Positions 23,975 through 31,950 of a stretch of 35,254 nt of DNA are shown here, in pieces. The notes below the pieces were generated by a model that saw only the letters and a program-made list of their open reading frames with translations, had not been told where the DNA came from and did no database searches. A program made the position numbers and the translations under genes. The DNA lies in the NCBI GenBank assembly GCA_944355355.1, contig CALVQE010000008.1, positions 1 to 35,254 on the forward strand, in the 5' to 3' direction. The first letter of the stretch is position 1. Each line of letters begins with the position of its first letter. Source of the DNA: an uncultured Bacilli bacterium. Lineage in GTDB: Bacteria; Bacillota_I; Bacilli_A; RF39; UBA660.

Positions 23975-24321
23975 CTATTTCCAAAACCTTTCTAAATTTA
24001 TCTTTTCTTTATCCTTTAAAGCCTTTAAAAGATCAATTTGATAATAATTGCATATAGCCAACAAGTAAATAAATACATCAGCAATCTCATCATTTAAACT
24101 TGAGAATACTCTTTATGACTATCCATAACCATATTTTTTTCTGTCTTTCTTATTTCTTTGGCTAATTCTCCTACTTCCTCAGTTAAATAACAAAACAATT
24201 CCAAAGAAGTATTAGACCATCCATTGGCTTCCATCATCTTTGCAATATAATTTTGAATATCTCCTAAATTACTATTACCATTTATCTTATTAAATTCATC
24301 AACTAAATTTTCTTTATTCAT
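23975..24321 (-). pseudogene. MazG-like nucleotide pyrophosphohydrolase gene with one frameshift
   Basis: The open frame from the ATG at 24321 gives an N-terminal helix and EEVGELAKEIRK, the first metal-binding part of the MazG fold, then stops at 24094. The other frame continues with SLNDEIADVFIYLLAICNYY, the second E-x2-D motif, and ends at a TAG at 23975-23977, giving about 115 residues, normal for the family. One added base near 24094-24115, such as an A in the AAA run at 24112-24114, restores the frame. MazG-like enzymes clean aberrant nucleotides from the pool, which fits a following DNA glycosylase gene. The gene follows the U32 pair by 17 bp. Confidence 0.75.
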
Positions 24322-24338
24322 TCTTAACACTTTCTTTT

Positions 24339-24959
24339 CTATTTATTAAAAACCAAATCCATTATCTTCTTAACTTGCTCTTTATTTTCGATTGTAAAAT
24401 CAAGTCGAAAAGAAGTAATTCCAATACTTTGATACGCTTCCAACTCATCCAATCTATTAACAGGATCAGCACTTAAAAGAGAAACAACATCATTTTCATC
24501 TACCAAAACTTTCCATCTTCTTTTTTGATAATCTTCTAATTCATAACCATTTTCCTTAAATAATGGATGACTTTTCAAAGTCATAACACCCACATGACCA
24601 TAAACCAAAACCTCCAAAGGATACTTTGCTAACCCTTTTAAATCCTCTACACTACACTCCAAAGAAGGAGTAATTTTAGTAGCCCCTCTTTTTAACAATT
24701 CTTCTACACTAAAGTGATTTGCCACATTCAAATTATAATCCGTTATAATAGTATGATTCTCACTCTCCATAAGCCATCCGACATCCCCACATAATAAACG
24801 ATGAGGCATCTTTTTTTCTGAAAAATATTTAGGTGTCTGATAATATAAAGAAGGATTTTCCATTGCAAGGTCATAATTAGCCGTATAAATCTCGTCAACT
24901 GGATACTCCTGCACAACCTCATACTGTTCCTTCGTATAAACAAGCACACTAATCTTCAT
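24339..24959 (-). CDS. C-terminal partner of the split U32 protein
   Basis: The 206-residue protein resembles the second barrel-like portion that in many Firmicutes is fused to the end of the long (about 700-780 residue) U32/DUF3656 proteins: a short beta-start MKISVLVYTKEQYEVV, TDYNLNVANHFS, and EVLVYGHVGVMTLKSHPLF. It overlaps the U32 gene by 11 bp and has a perfect AGGAGG about 9 bases before its ATG, so it is made as a separate, coupled protein. It has one Cys near the middle and no membrane segment. Function probably follows the U32 partner. Confidence 0.75.
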   Translation of the reverse strand: MKISVLVYTKEQYEVVQEYPVDEIYTANYDLAMENPSLYYQTPKYFSEKKMPHRLLCGDVGWLMESENHTIITDYNLNVANHFSVEELLKRGATKITPSLECSVEDLKGLAKYPLEVLVYGHVGVMTLKSHPLFKENGYELEDYQKRRWKVLVDENDVVSLLSADPVNRLDELEAYQSIGITSFRLDFTIENKEQVKKIMDLVFNK

Positions 24960-26421
24960 GCCTATTCATCCTCCTTTCCTGCAACACTTCAATTCCTTCT
25001 CTTCGTACCATGTTCATCAAACTTACAGGAATAAACAACTCTCCATCAATAACCACATCAATATTCTTCACCTCAAAAGGTGTATCGCCTACCCTCGTAA
25101 ATTGTTTGATAATCTGCTCTTTTGTTACCTCTTGACTTCGTGCTTCTTCGCAAATATCCTTTTGAACCACTACCTCATTTACTCCATCCGATACCCAAAA
25201 TGTTAACTCTGGAAAACTTGCTCGAACCTTCATCCATATAGGAATTTTTCTTTTATCATAACCTTGAATTTCTTGAGTGATTCGTTTACCAGTTGTCTTA
25301 AGAACACTCGTCTTACTTGCAAGTCCAACCTTATTATCTACAAAAACAACATCCCCACTCTTAGCCTCATGAATCAAATTCCCTTTATCATCATACAAAT
25401 AATTAACAATAAAACCCTTGTCTTCACTCCCAAACCGAATTCCATCTTCTTGCACCAACTCATCCGTTAACCTTATCTTAATCTTACTTTTATTCCATTC
25501 CAAAACCTTACCAATCACAATCCCCTGATGATTTGAAGTCTTAAAATTCATAACTTCATCATTAAACAAATACCCTTCCGTAAACTTACGATTAAAAAGT
25601 AAAGAAAGCTTCTTCTCTTCTTTAGAATCCACCTCAAAAGACTTCATAACCTTTTTATAAAAACGCGTGATAAAACCAACATACTCCGCACTTTTCATTC
25701 GGCCCTCAACTTTAAAAGAATCAATAGGACTATCCATAAGTTCCTTCATCTTATGAGACGTATTTAACTCCCTAGTTGATAATAAATACTTGCCCTCTGT
25801 CTGAACCCTTTTTCCCTTATAATATAACGTATATGGCATCCGACACAACTGACTACAAGTTCCTCGATTACCACTCCTGCCATCACTAAAATAACTAAAC
25901 AAGCACTGCCCCGAAAAAGAAACACATAAAGCCCCATGAATAAACGCTTCAAACTCCATAACCTTAGGTAAAGCCTTAATTTCTTCCAAAGATAACTCAC
26001 GATCAAGAACAACACGACTAACCCCTAAACTCTTCCAAAAATAAAGTTGTCTGGCCGAAAACGTATGAGCCTGCGTAGATAAATGAACGACTAACCTAGG
26101 ATAATGAGCATGAATAAAACTCACCAACCCTAAATCCGAAACAATAACAGCATCAACCTTAATTTTATCTAAAAAAGAAAGATAATCTTTAACACTTTCT
26201 AATTCACGTTCAAAAAGCATTGTATTGACTGTCACATACACTTTTACTCCATATAAATGCGCAAATAAAACAGCGTCTTCTAACTTGCTTTCCGTAAAAT
26301 TATTTGCATAAGCCCTTGCTCCAAAACGCTTACCAGCCAGATAAACAGCATCAGCCCCCTGATACACAGCATACTCTAAAGCTTCCCAAGAACCAACCGG
26401 AATAAGTAACTCCTTCATCAT
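24949..26421 (-). CDS. U32 family protein with DUF3656 domain (RlhA-related)
   Basis: The 490-residue protein has the U32 domain (1-290), with ELLIPVGSWEALEYAVYQGA at the start, VHLSTQAH, and four conserved Cys at 166, 173, 189 and 193 (GALC, GQC, GTCSQLC). A DUF3656-type region (about 300-480) follows. U32 proteins of this longer type include the E. coli 23S rRNA hydroxylation factor RlhA; a similar RNA hydroxylation role is plausible but not certain, and the old label peptidase is probably wrong. It lies first in an operon with its C-terminal partner, the MazG-like and SMUG2-like genes, from the promoter at 26442-26470. Confidence 0.85.
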   Translation of the reverse strand: MMKELLIPVGSWEALEYAVYQGADAVYLAGKRFGARAYANNFTESKLEDAVLFAHLYGVKVYVTVNTMLFERELESVKDYLSFLDKIKVDAVIVSDLGLVSFIHAHYPRLVVHLSTQAHTFSARQLYFWKSLGVSRVVLDRELSLEEIKALPKVMEFEAFIHGALCVSFSGQCLFSYFSDGRSGNRGTCSQLCRMPYTLYYKGKRVQTEGKYLLSTRELNTSHKMKELMDSPIDSFKVEGRMKSAEYVGFITRFYKKVMKSFEVDSKEEKKLSLLFNRKFTEGYLFNDEVMNFKTSNHQGIVIGKVLEWNKSKIKIRLTDELVQEDGIRFGSEDKGFIVNYLYDDKGNLIHEAKSGDVVFVDNKVGLASKTSVLKTTGKRITQEIQGYDKRKIPIWMKVRASFPELTFWVSDGVNEVVVQKDICEEARSQEVTKEQIIKQFTRVGDTPFEVKNIDVVIDGELFIPVSLMNMVRREGIEVLQERRMNRHED

Positions 26422-26441
26422 ATCACCACAATTTCACTTCT

Positions 26442-26470
26442 ATTATACATAATTCGGCAATTTTAGACAA
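26442..26470 (-). promoter_or_regulatory. Promoter of the U32-MazG-SMUG2 operon
   Basis: On the minus strand, -35 TTGTCT (26465-26470), a 17-bp spacer and a perfect -10 TATAAT (26442-26447), 21 bp before the ATG. The -35 lies inside the 27-bp repeat, the -10 outside it. Confidence 0.8.
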
Positions 26471-26475
26471 CTAAC
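26449..26475. repeat. 27-bp direct repeat, left copy
   Basis: Identical to 30274-30300 over 27 bases, same orientation (begins ATAATTCGGC, ends GACAACTAAC). The two copies bracket the peptide/ABC transporter cassette, as attachment sites or recombination joints would. Confidence 0.9.
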
Positions 26476-26518
26476 TCTATTATCGCCAATCATTTACTTT
26501 TAAGTTAACATTTCTGTC

Positions 26519-26564
26519 AAAAAAAAGAACTTTAAATGATTTATCTCAATCAAATAAAGCTCTT
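26519..26564 (-). terminator. Terminator of the secreted-peptide gene
   Basis: A 10-bp stem (AAGAGCTTTA with TTAAAGTTCTT, one G-U pair) with an inner TGATT/AATCA stem is followed by T8 on the minus strand. Confidence 0.85.
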
Positions 26565-26582
26565 AAATACTTATAAGTAACA

Positions 26583-26972
26583 TTAATACAACGAAAAGGT
26601 TCCTGTTATTGAAGTACCATTTGTTATATTTTTCCAAGTAGCCCTAGTTGCATATGAGCCATTGGCAGACCAAGTTGTATAATAAGTTACTCCAGTAGAG
26701 GTTATCCCGCGTGTAGACTTACCAGAATCATGCCATATTAAATTAAACATTTTTCTTCCGGTCTGCGTTTCAATAGTAGGTGAATAAGTCAAAGATGAAG
26801 CATAAATTGTGGTGGTAAAACTACTACCTAAATTACCATCACTCTCAATTTGATAATTAGAATTATATCCTAACGTAGCACTACCCGATTTAGCGCTTAC
26901 TAAAGATACAAACGCAAAACAAACATTAAATACTATTACTGCTACTACGGCTTTTTTCATAACATTCTTCAC
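26583..26972 (-). CDS. Small secreted peptide, candidate lactococcin-972-like bacteriocin
   Basis: The protein (about 129 residues) has a clear signal peptide (basic start, hydrophobic stretch VVAVIVFNVCFAFVSL, cleavage after VSA) and a mature part of about 103 residues. The mature part has no Cys and is rich in Thr, Ser, Tyr and Gly, with a C-terminal half of aromatic/beta pattern (TTWSANGSYATRATWKN, ending FSLY). Size, signal, lack of Cys and an aromatic C-terminus recall the lactococcin 972 group, which also pairs with an ABC transporter, but I see no decisive family motif. The GTG at 26972 is chosen from the AGGGAG nine bases upstream; GTG 26978 and ATG 26960 are alternatives. It has its own promoter region and terminator. 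Confidence 0.65.
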   Translation of the reverse strand: MKNVMKKAVVAVIVFNVCFAFVSLVSAKSGSATLGYNSNYQIESDGNLGSSFTTTIYASSLTYSPTIETQTGRKMFNLIWHDSGKSTRGITSTGVTYYTTWSANGSYATRATWKNITNGTSITGTFSLY

Positions 26973-26989
26973 AAACACACACTCCCTTC

Positions 26990-27068
26990 TAGTCGACTAA
27001 AATATACTCCAGCCTACACTTTAATTATACCAGCTATAAAACTTTTAACGATATACTCTAATGTATAT
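26990..27068 (-). promoter_or_regulatory. Promoter region of the secreted peptide with two palindromes
   Basis: An extended -10 (TGGTATAAT, minus strand, 27024-27032) lies about 55 bp before the start. The inverted repeat ATATAC-N6-GTATAT (27051-27068) sits at or just upstream of the -35, and a perfect 10-bp palindrome TAGTCGACTA (26990-26999) lies in the leader. Both look like regulator-binding sites, suggesting controlled expression independent of the transporter genes. Confidence 0.5.
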
Positions 27069-27104
27069 TTCATTTATGGAAAAACTAAAATTTTAAACTT
27101 TAAG

Positions 27105-28253
27105 CTAACTTTTTATTTGAATAGTCAAAGCTAACACCACACTAGATATTATTCCTAAACTTAAACAAATTAACATAAAAGAAATATTTGGCAAAAGCAA
27201 AGATAAATCAAACAGAATATTTCCCAACCATAAAATTAAAACAGATATACAAAATCCAATACCAAAACTTAAAACAAGCAAAGATGCTACTCTCACAATA
27301 CATAAACGACTTAAATGTGATTTACGAAATCCCAATTTACTCAACAAACTAATATTCTTTCTTAAATCGCTAAAAATGTTTTTTATAATAACTATCAAAA
27401 GAATCAAAACAAAAACTATTCCTAACCACCCAAAAATTTTGAGAAACGAAATAGTATCTTTCAAATGAGAATCATAAATTCCTTCTCCATGAGGATAATA
27501 AGTATCCAAAACAACAGATACATTGTCATTTTCCAAAGATCTCATCTTTTCTTGAAATTCTTGAACATCATCCACATTAGACAAAGATATTGTGTAAAAA
27601 AAACTTTTTTGAGAACGTTGCAATATCTGATATAAATTCTCAGAAATAACTAATTCCGGAAAATTTGTCCATTCTTCAGAGGAATAAACATCCTTAATAA
27701 TAAATTCTAAAGATTCATCGTCATAATAGAAAGCAACAGGCTGACCTAAAATTTTCTGAATATATTGACTTTTTTTTAACTCCTCATAAGACCCAGCCCT
27801 TATTCCTAAAACAATTTCATCGTCATTCAAATCCAAATCTCGTTCTTTATCTGAAACCACCAAAATATTTTGATCAAATCCAGAAATTTTAAATTCATCC
27901 CAAGTCATTACATATGTATTATTATGGTTATCAGGAATATAAGAATCTAAAATGTTTCCATCAGAGTTTTCAACAACATATCCCGGATCCTTAATTGTAT
28001 TTAATCTTTTATCAGGAACAAATGCAAGATTACTATGAATTTGCTGAGGGAAAAAATAAGTTTCCAGCTGTTTATCTATGTTTTGATTACTAATCACAAT
28101 AGCAATAGAATAACTCGAGAAAAGCTCAGCACTTAATCTTGAAAAATATTGAATAAAACTTTGCAAAGTTAACACAAGTGCAATAACTAAAGATAATAAA
28201 ATAATATAAACTTTTGTAACTTTTTTTCGATAAAAACTTTTTAACAGTATCAT
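27105..28253 (-). CDS. FtsX/MacB-type ABC transporter permease, second subunit
   Basis: The 382-residue protein has an N-terminal membrane helix (about 15-37), a long extracellular domain (about 38-270) and three C-terminal helices (about 272-296, 318-345 and 352-377), the FtsX/MacB permease layout. It overlaps the first permease gene as ATGA, so the two form a likely heterodimer with the ATPase encoded upstream. This mechanotransmission type moves lipoproteins, peptides or antimicrobials, or gives immunity to them, rather than importing nutrients. It lies next to the secreted peptide gene. Confidence 0.82.
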   Translation of the reverse strand: MILLKSFYRKKVTKVYIILLSLVIALVLTLQSFIQYFSRLSAELFSSYSIAIVISNQNIDKQLETYFFPQQIHSNLAFVPDKRLNTIKDPGYVVENSDGNILDSYIPDNHNNTYVMTWDEFKISGFDQNILVVSDKERDLDLNDDEIVLGIRAGSYEELKKSQYIQKILGQPVAFYYDDESLEFIIKDVYSSEEWTNFPELVISENLYQILQRSQKSFFYTISLSNVDDVQEFQEKMRSLENDNVSVVLDTYYPHGEGIYDSHLKDTISFLKIFGWLGIVFVLILLIVIIKNIFSDLRKNISLLSKLGFRKSHLSRLCIVRVASLLVLSFGIGFCISVLILWLGNILFDLSLLLPNISFMLICLSLGIISSVVLALTIQIKS

Positions 28254-29467
28254 AACCCACCTCTCAAATCCATAACAATCTCATTTTTTAGTTGCCTAAG
28301 AAGAAGAAAAAGAGTAACCCCAATATTTACAATAAATAACACACCAAACGTCAAAGCATATGGAAGAAAAAATAATTGGAGATGAAAAGTTGTATATACT
28401 TTTGGTCCTAAAAAAACTATAAAGCAAAAATATAATAAACAAAATAATACACAACCAATTAAAAATGCTAATACACTAATCAATATTATTTCCTGTAAAT
28501 ACATTTTAATCAAATTTATTTTAGAAAAACCACTAGCACGTAACAGACTTAAATATCTAGCATCACTAACTATCTTTTTTCTAACAAAAAAGACAGTTAA
28601 GAAAAAGAGAAAAGTTAAAAGTAAAGCAACAACTAAACGACAAACTAACAAAATCAGATTAACAGATGAAAAATCAATTTCATTACGTATATTAGTACCA
28701 TAAAAACCTAACTGTTCTAACTGCTCTATTACTTCATCAACATGGGACAAATCGTCCACCAACGCAATAAAGCCATATACAACAGAATCATCGTTTGAAT
28801 TAGAATCATTAGCCATATCAATAATATCATTTTCAGAAACATAACAAACATTGGCGGGATTCATTACGGTATCCGAATCATATAAACCAACTATTTTAAA
28901 TTCCTTAGAAAAATTTTCGTTAGGAACCATTTTTTCGCCATCAAACTTATATGAATAATATTCAACCTGAAAGTTTGTATTTAATAAATCACTACCTTGT
29001 AACATTTTTTCTTTATTTAAAACAAATCCATACGCTAGAGAAGATGGATAAAAATTTACAGGACAAATAGCCTCACCAAAAGAATTAGACGACAAAGTTC
29101 TACCTAAAACGACCTGAGGGAGCACTGGCGCATTACCGTAAACCAAATCTATACTTCCATCAAATTGATCGTTTTTAAAACTTGATACAACCGAAACAGT
29201 GTCATAAAGGGCACTATGAACATCAACTATGTAATCAAGTTCTTGAATTGTTCTCAATCCATAATCTTCTTGATTCAAATCTGGAGAAATACTCAATGTT
29301 CTAAATCCTATATTTTTAGTAATAGTATTTTCTATATAATAAACAAAATTTTGATAAAAAGTAAAAGCAATAAGTATCAGTAAAGTGAAAAAAGAAAAGA
29401 AAAAAAGATAATACCAATTTTTTTTGTTTCTAATAATATGTTTCCAACATAAAGATTGCCACGTCAT
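28250..29467 (-). CDS. FtsX/MacB-type ABC transporter permease, first subunit
   Basis: The 405-residue protein has the same layout as its neighbour: helix at about 18-42, extracellular domain (43-265), then helices at about 268-292, 318-350 and 358-390, ending in a short basic/acidic tail. It follows the ATPase stop by 3 bp and overlaps the next permease by 4 bp. Sequence similarity between the two permeases is low, as in paired heterodimeric exporters. The extracellular domain is acidic and has no motif I recognise. Confidence 0.82.
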   Translation of the reverse strand: MTWQSLCWKHIIRNKKNWYYLFFFSFFTLLILIAFTFYQNFVYYIENTITKNIGFRTLSISPDLNQEDYGLRTIQELDYIVDVHSALYDTVSVVSSFKNDQFDGSIDLVYGNAPVLPQVVLGRTLSSNSFGEAICPVNFYPSSLAYGFVLNKEKMLQGSDLLNTNFQVEYYSYKFDGEKMVPNENFSKEFKIVGLYDSDTVMNPANVCYVSENDIIDMANDSNSNDDSVVYGFIALVDDLSHVDEVIEQLEQLGFYGTNIRNEIDFSSVNLILLVCRLVVALLLTFLFFLTVFFVRKKIVSDARYLSLLRASGFSKINLIKMYLQEIILISVLAFLIGCVLFCLLYFCFIVFLGPKVYTTFHLQLFFLPYALTFGVLFIVNIGVTLFLLLRQLKNEIVMDLRGGL

Positions 29468-29470
29468 TTT

Positions 29471-30151
29471 TTACTCCTCAACCACTCGTCCATTTAAAAT
29501 GGTATATACCTTATCAGCATACTTTTTTATCTCTTTACTATGACTAACAACAATAACACATTTTCCTTCTTTAGCGATTTCCGCTAAATAACTAAAAATC
29601 TCTTGTTCCATTTCTTCATCTAGATTGCCAGTAGGCTCATCAGCAAGCAATACACTTGGATTATTAGCTAATGCTCTAGCTATAGCTACCCGTTGTTGCT
29701 CGCCACCAGACAACTCTTTAGGAAAATGATTCATTCGATCTTTAAGTCCAAACATTGAAAGTAAATCCTCTGCTTTATTTTTCTTTTCTTTTTGAGTAAT
29801 GGATTTGTCGAGTAGCATTGGTACCATAACGTTTTCTGAAGCGTTTAAATAAGCATCTAATTGATAATCCTGAAAAATAAAACCTATATTTTCTCGTCTT
29901 ATATCTGCTAACTCTTTATCAGAAAATTCTTGAACATTCTTATCAAAAAAAATATATTCACCCTCATCAAAAGAATCAATTAAACCTAAAAGATTTATTA
30001 GAGTAGACTTACCACTACCACTTTTACCCATAATCGCATAAAATTTTCCCTTACAAAACTCTACATTTACATCACATAAAACCAAAATCTTTTTCTTAGA
30101 ACTGTAATTCTTTGTCACATGAACAAGTTTTAAACTATTGTTTTTCGACAT
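29471..30151 (-). CDS. ABC transporter ATPase, LolD/MacB type
   Basis: The 226-residue ATPase has Walker [16 protein letters not shown] (near 40-54), Q-loop [17 protein letters not shown], signature [15 protein letters not shown], Walker [14 protein letters not shown] and switch VVSHSKEI. This is the MacB/LolD/lactococcin-972-exporter group that works with FtsX-type permeases. I chose the ATG at 30151, which has GGTGAATG upstream; an earlier in-frame ATG (30178) has no ribosome site. It is the first gene of the cassette operon; the upstream AT-rich leader (30152-30273) has several TATA-like boxes but no clear full promoter. Confidence 0.92.
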   Translation of the reverse strand: MSKNNSLKLVHVTKNYSSKKKILVLCDVNVEFCKGKFYAIMGKSGSGKSTLINLLGLIDSFDEGEYIFFDKNVQEFSDKELADIRRENIGFIFQDYQLDAYLNASENVMVPMLLDKSITQKEKKNKAEDLLSMFGLKDRMNHFPKELSGGEQQRVAIARALANNPSVLLADEPTGNLDEEMEQEIFSYLAEIAKEGKCVIVVSHSKEIKKYADKVYTILNGRVVEE

Positions 30152-30273
30152 AACATTCACCAGTCTTTCTAAAATCATTTTAACATTAATCTATCTAAAT
30201 TTCTATATAGTTTAAGTTTATATAAATTTACATATAATTTCATTTTAATTATTAAAAAAAGAAACTTTTTTCT

Positions 30274-30300
30274 ATAATTCGGCAATTTTAGACAACTAAC
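30274..30300. repeat. 27-bp direct repeat, right copy
   Basis: Identical to 26449-26475. It lies 35 bp before the helicase start codon. Confidence 0.9.
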
Positions 30301-30335
30301 CCCTCTATACTAAAAAGAAAAAAAGGAGTACCATC

Positions 30336-31799
30336 ATGAAAATCAATGGCTATGCTTTAGACAAAGAACAACTAAAACCTATCATAGAAAATAAACCCTA
30401 TTCCCTAATTATTGCCGGAGCAGGCTCTGGTAAAACCTTAACACTAATTGGCAAAATCAAATATCTTTTAGACCAAGGCTATGCTACCAACGAAGAAATC
30501 CTGTGTCTTTCTTTTACAAACGAAACCACTCAAAATTTAAAAGCAAACATTCAAAAAAATTGCCATACCCATTGTCCCGTTTTTACCTTTCACAAACTTG
30601 CCTTAACAATACTTAAAGAAAAAAACTTTACAATCGCCTCACCAACCCTCTTAGAAGAAACAATTACTGAATTCTTTGCCTCAGCCTGTCTCGGAAACAA
30701 AACCCTTCAAAATATCATCTATCACAAATTTACCCTCTTCAAAAAACCATGGTCTAAACTCTTAAAAACTAAGTCTCTTCTTAATTATCAAAAGACTATC
30801 CTAACCTTCATCAACCTCTTCCAAAACAAAGACCTATCCCTACAAGATTTCAAAAACTTTTTTAATACCCAAAAATACATCCCCGATCTGTGTATCATCT
30901 ACGCCATTCTCCTACTCTATGAAACCGAAAAACAAAGCACAAACTCTATCGACTTTGACGACATGATCAAACTTGCAACCCAATACTTAAAAGAACACAA
31001 ACCATCACTTCCATATAAATACATTATCATTGATGAATTCCAAGACACCTCTTTAGTCCGTTTTAACCTCATCCAAGAAATCCTTCACTTAACAAATGCC
31101 TCTTTATGTGTCGTCGGTGATGACTACCAATCCATCTATCGTTTCTCAGGATGCGACAACAACCTCTTCCTAAACTTTCAAAACTATTTTCCCAACACAA
31201 CCATATATAAACTAGAAAAAACCTATCGCAATAGCGAAGAACTTATAACCATAGCCGGAAAATTTATTCAAAAAAATCCTTACCAAATAAAAAAGAATTT
31301 AAAAAGTGATAAACACCTTAAAAATCCTTTAAAACTCATTTATTACACCAATCCTAAAAAAGACTTAATAAACTTAATTCATACTCTAGATCCCACAAAA
31401 GAAATACTAATACTAAGTAGAACAAGTTATGACTTAAAAAACTATACAACCTATACCCAAAAGAAAAACAACTATATTACTATTCCTACTTTAGAAAACT
31501 ATTCCATTCGTTACCTAACCATCCATAAATCTAAAGGCCTAGAAAGCGATATAGTTATACTCTTAAATGTCTCAAACGACCTATACGGTATTCCTTGTCA
31601 AAGAAAAGACGAACACATCCTACAGCTTATCCAAAACCAAGAGACTTATCCCTATGACGAAGAAAGACGACTTTTCTACGTAGCCCTAACAAGAACGAAA
31701 TCAAGAATTTACTTACTTATTCCCAAAAAGAATCCTTCTATATTTCTCAAAGAAATAAAACATCTAACTGCCCAAAAAAGGAGAATAAAATTCCCCTAA
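30336..31799 (+). CDS. Short UvrD/Rep-type superfamily 1 helicase
   Basis: The 487-residue protein has the SF1A helicase motifs in order: I AGAGSGKTLTLI (near 27-38), Ia CLSFTNETTQNL, II IIDEFQDTS (near 232), III VVGDDYQSIYRFSG, IV EKTYRNSEEL, V YLTIHKSKGLESDIV, VI EERRLFYVALTRTKSRIYL. It is about 250 residues shorter than UvrD or PcrA because the 1B and 2B insertions are reduced. Small helicases of this type occur in mollicute-related Firmicutes; the exact repair role is unknown. AAAAAAAGGAG lies nine bases before the ATG. It is divergent from the ABC cassette, and before that cassette arrived probably from the U32 operon. Confidence 0.9.
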   Translation: MKINGYALDKEQLKPIIENKPYSLIIAGAGSGKTLTLIGKIKYLLDQGYATNEEILCLSFTNETTQNLKANIQKNCHTHCPVFTFHKLALTILKEKNFTIASPTLLEETITEFFASACLGNKTLQNIIYHKFTLFKKPWSKLLKTKSLLNYQKTILTFINLFQNKDLSLQDFKNFFNTQKYIPDLCIIYAILLLYETEKQSTNSIDFDDMIKLATQYLKEHKPSLPYKYIIIDEFQDTSLVRFNLIQEILHLTNASLCVVGDDYQSIYRFSGCDNNLFLNFQNYFPNTTIYKLEKTYRNSEELITIAGKFIQKNPYQIKKNLKSDKHLKNPLKLIYYTNPKKDLINLIHTLDPTKEILILSRTSYDLKNYTTYTQKKNNYITIPTLENYSIRYLTIHKSKGLESDIVILLNVSNDLYGIPCQRKDEHILQLIQNQETYPYDEERRLFYVALTRTKSRIYLLIPKKNPSIFLKEIKHLTAQKRRIKFP

Positions 31800-31807
31800 A
31801 CACTTTC

Positions 31808-31834
31808 AACTGTCTTACATACGGACAGTTTTTC
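31808..31834 (+). terminator. Terminator-like hairpin formed across the IS left end
   Basis: AACTGTC (31808-31814) pairs with GACAGTT (31824-31830), followed by T5. The right arm belongs to the IS inverted repeat, so the IS either landed in a terminator or completed one for the helicase gene. Confidence 0.6.
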
Positions 31835-31891
31835 TAAATGAATAAAAATGATCCAAAGATAATCTGAATCATTTTGTCTTTTTAAATAGAA

Positions 31892-31950
31892 ATAAGCAAC
31901 CTTTTGTGCTATCCTTATATAAGAATAATAATAGAATAGAGGTTGCTTAT
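31892..31950 (+). promoter_or_regulatory. Inverted repeat able to hide the transposase ribosome site
   Basis: ATAAGCAACCT (31892-31902) is the exact complement of AGGTTGCTTAT (31940-31950), which covers most of the ribosome site and runs into the ATG. Read-through transcripts from outside would fold and block translation, while transcripts started between the arms would not, a device known from other insertion sequences such as IS10 and IS50. Confidence 0.6.
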
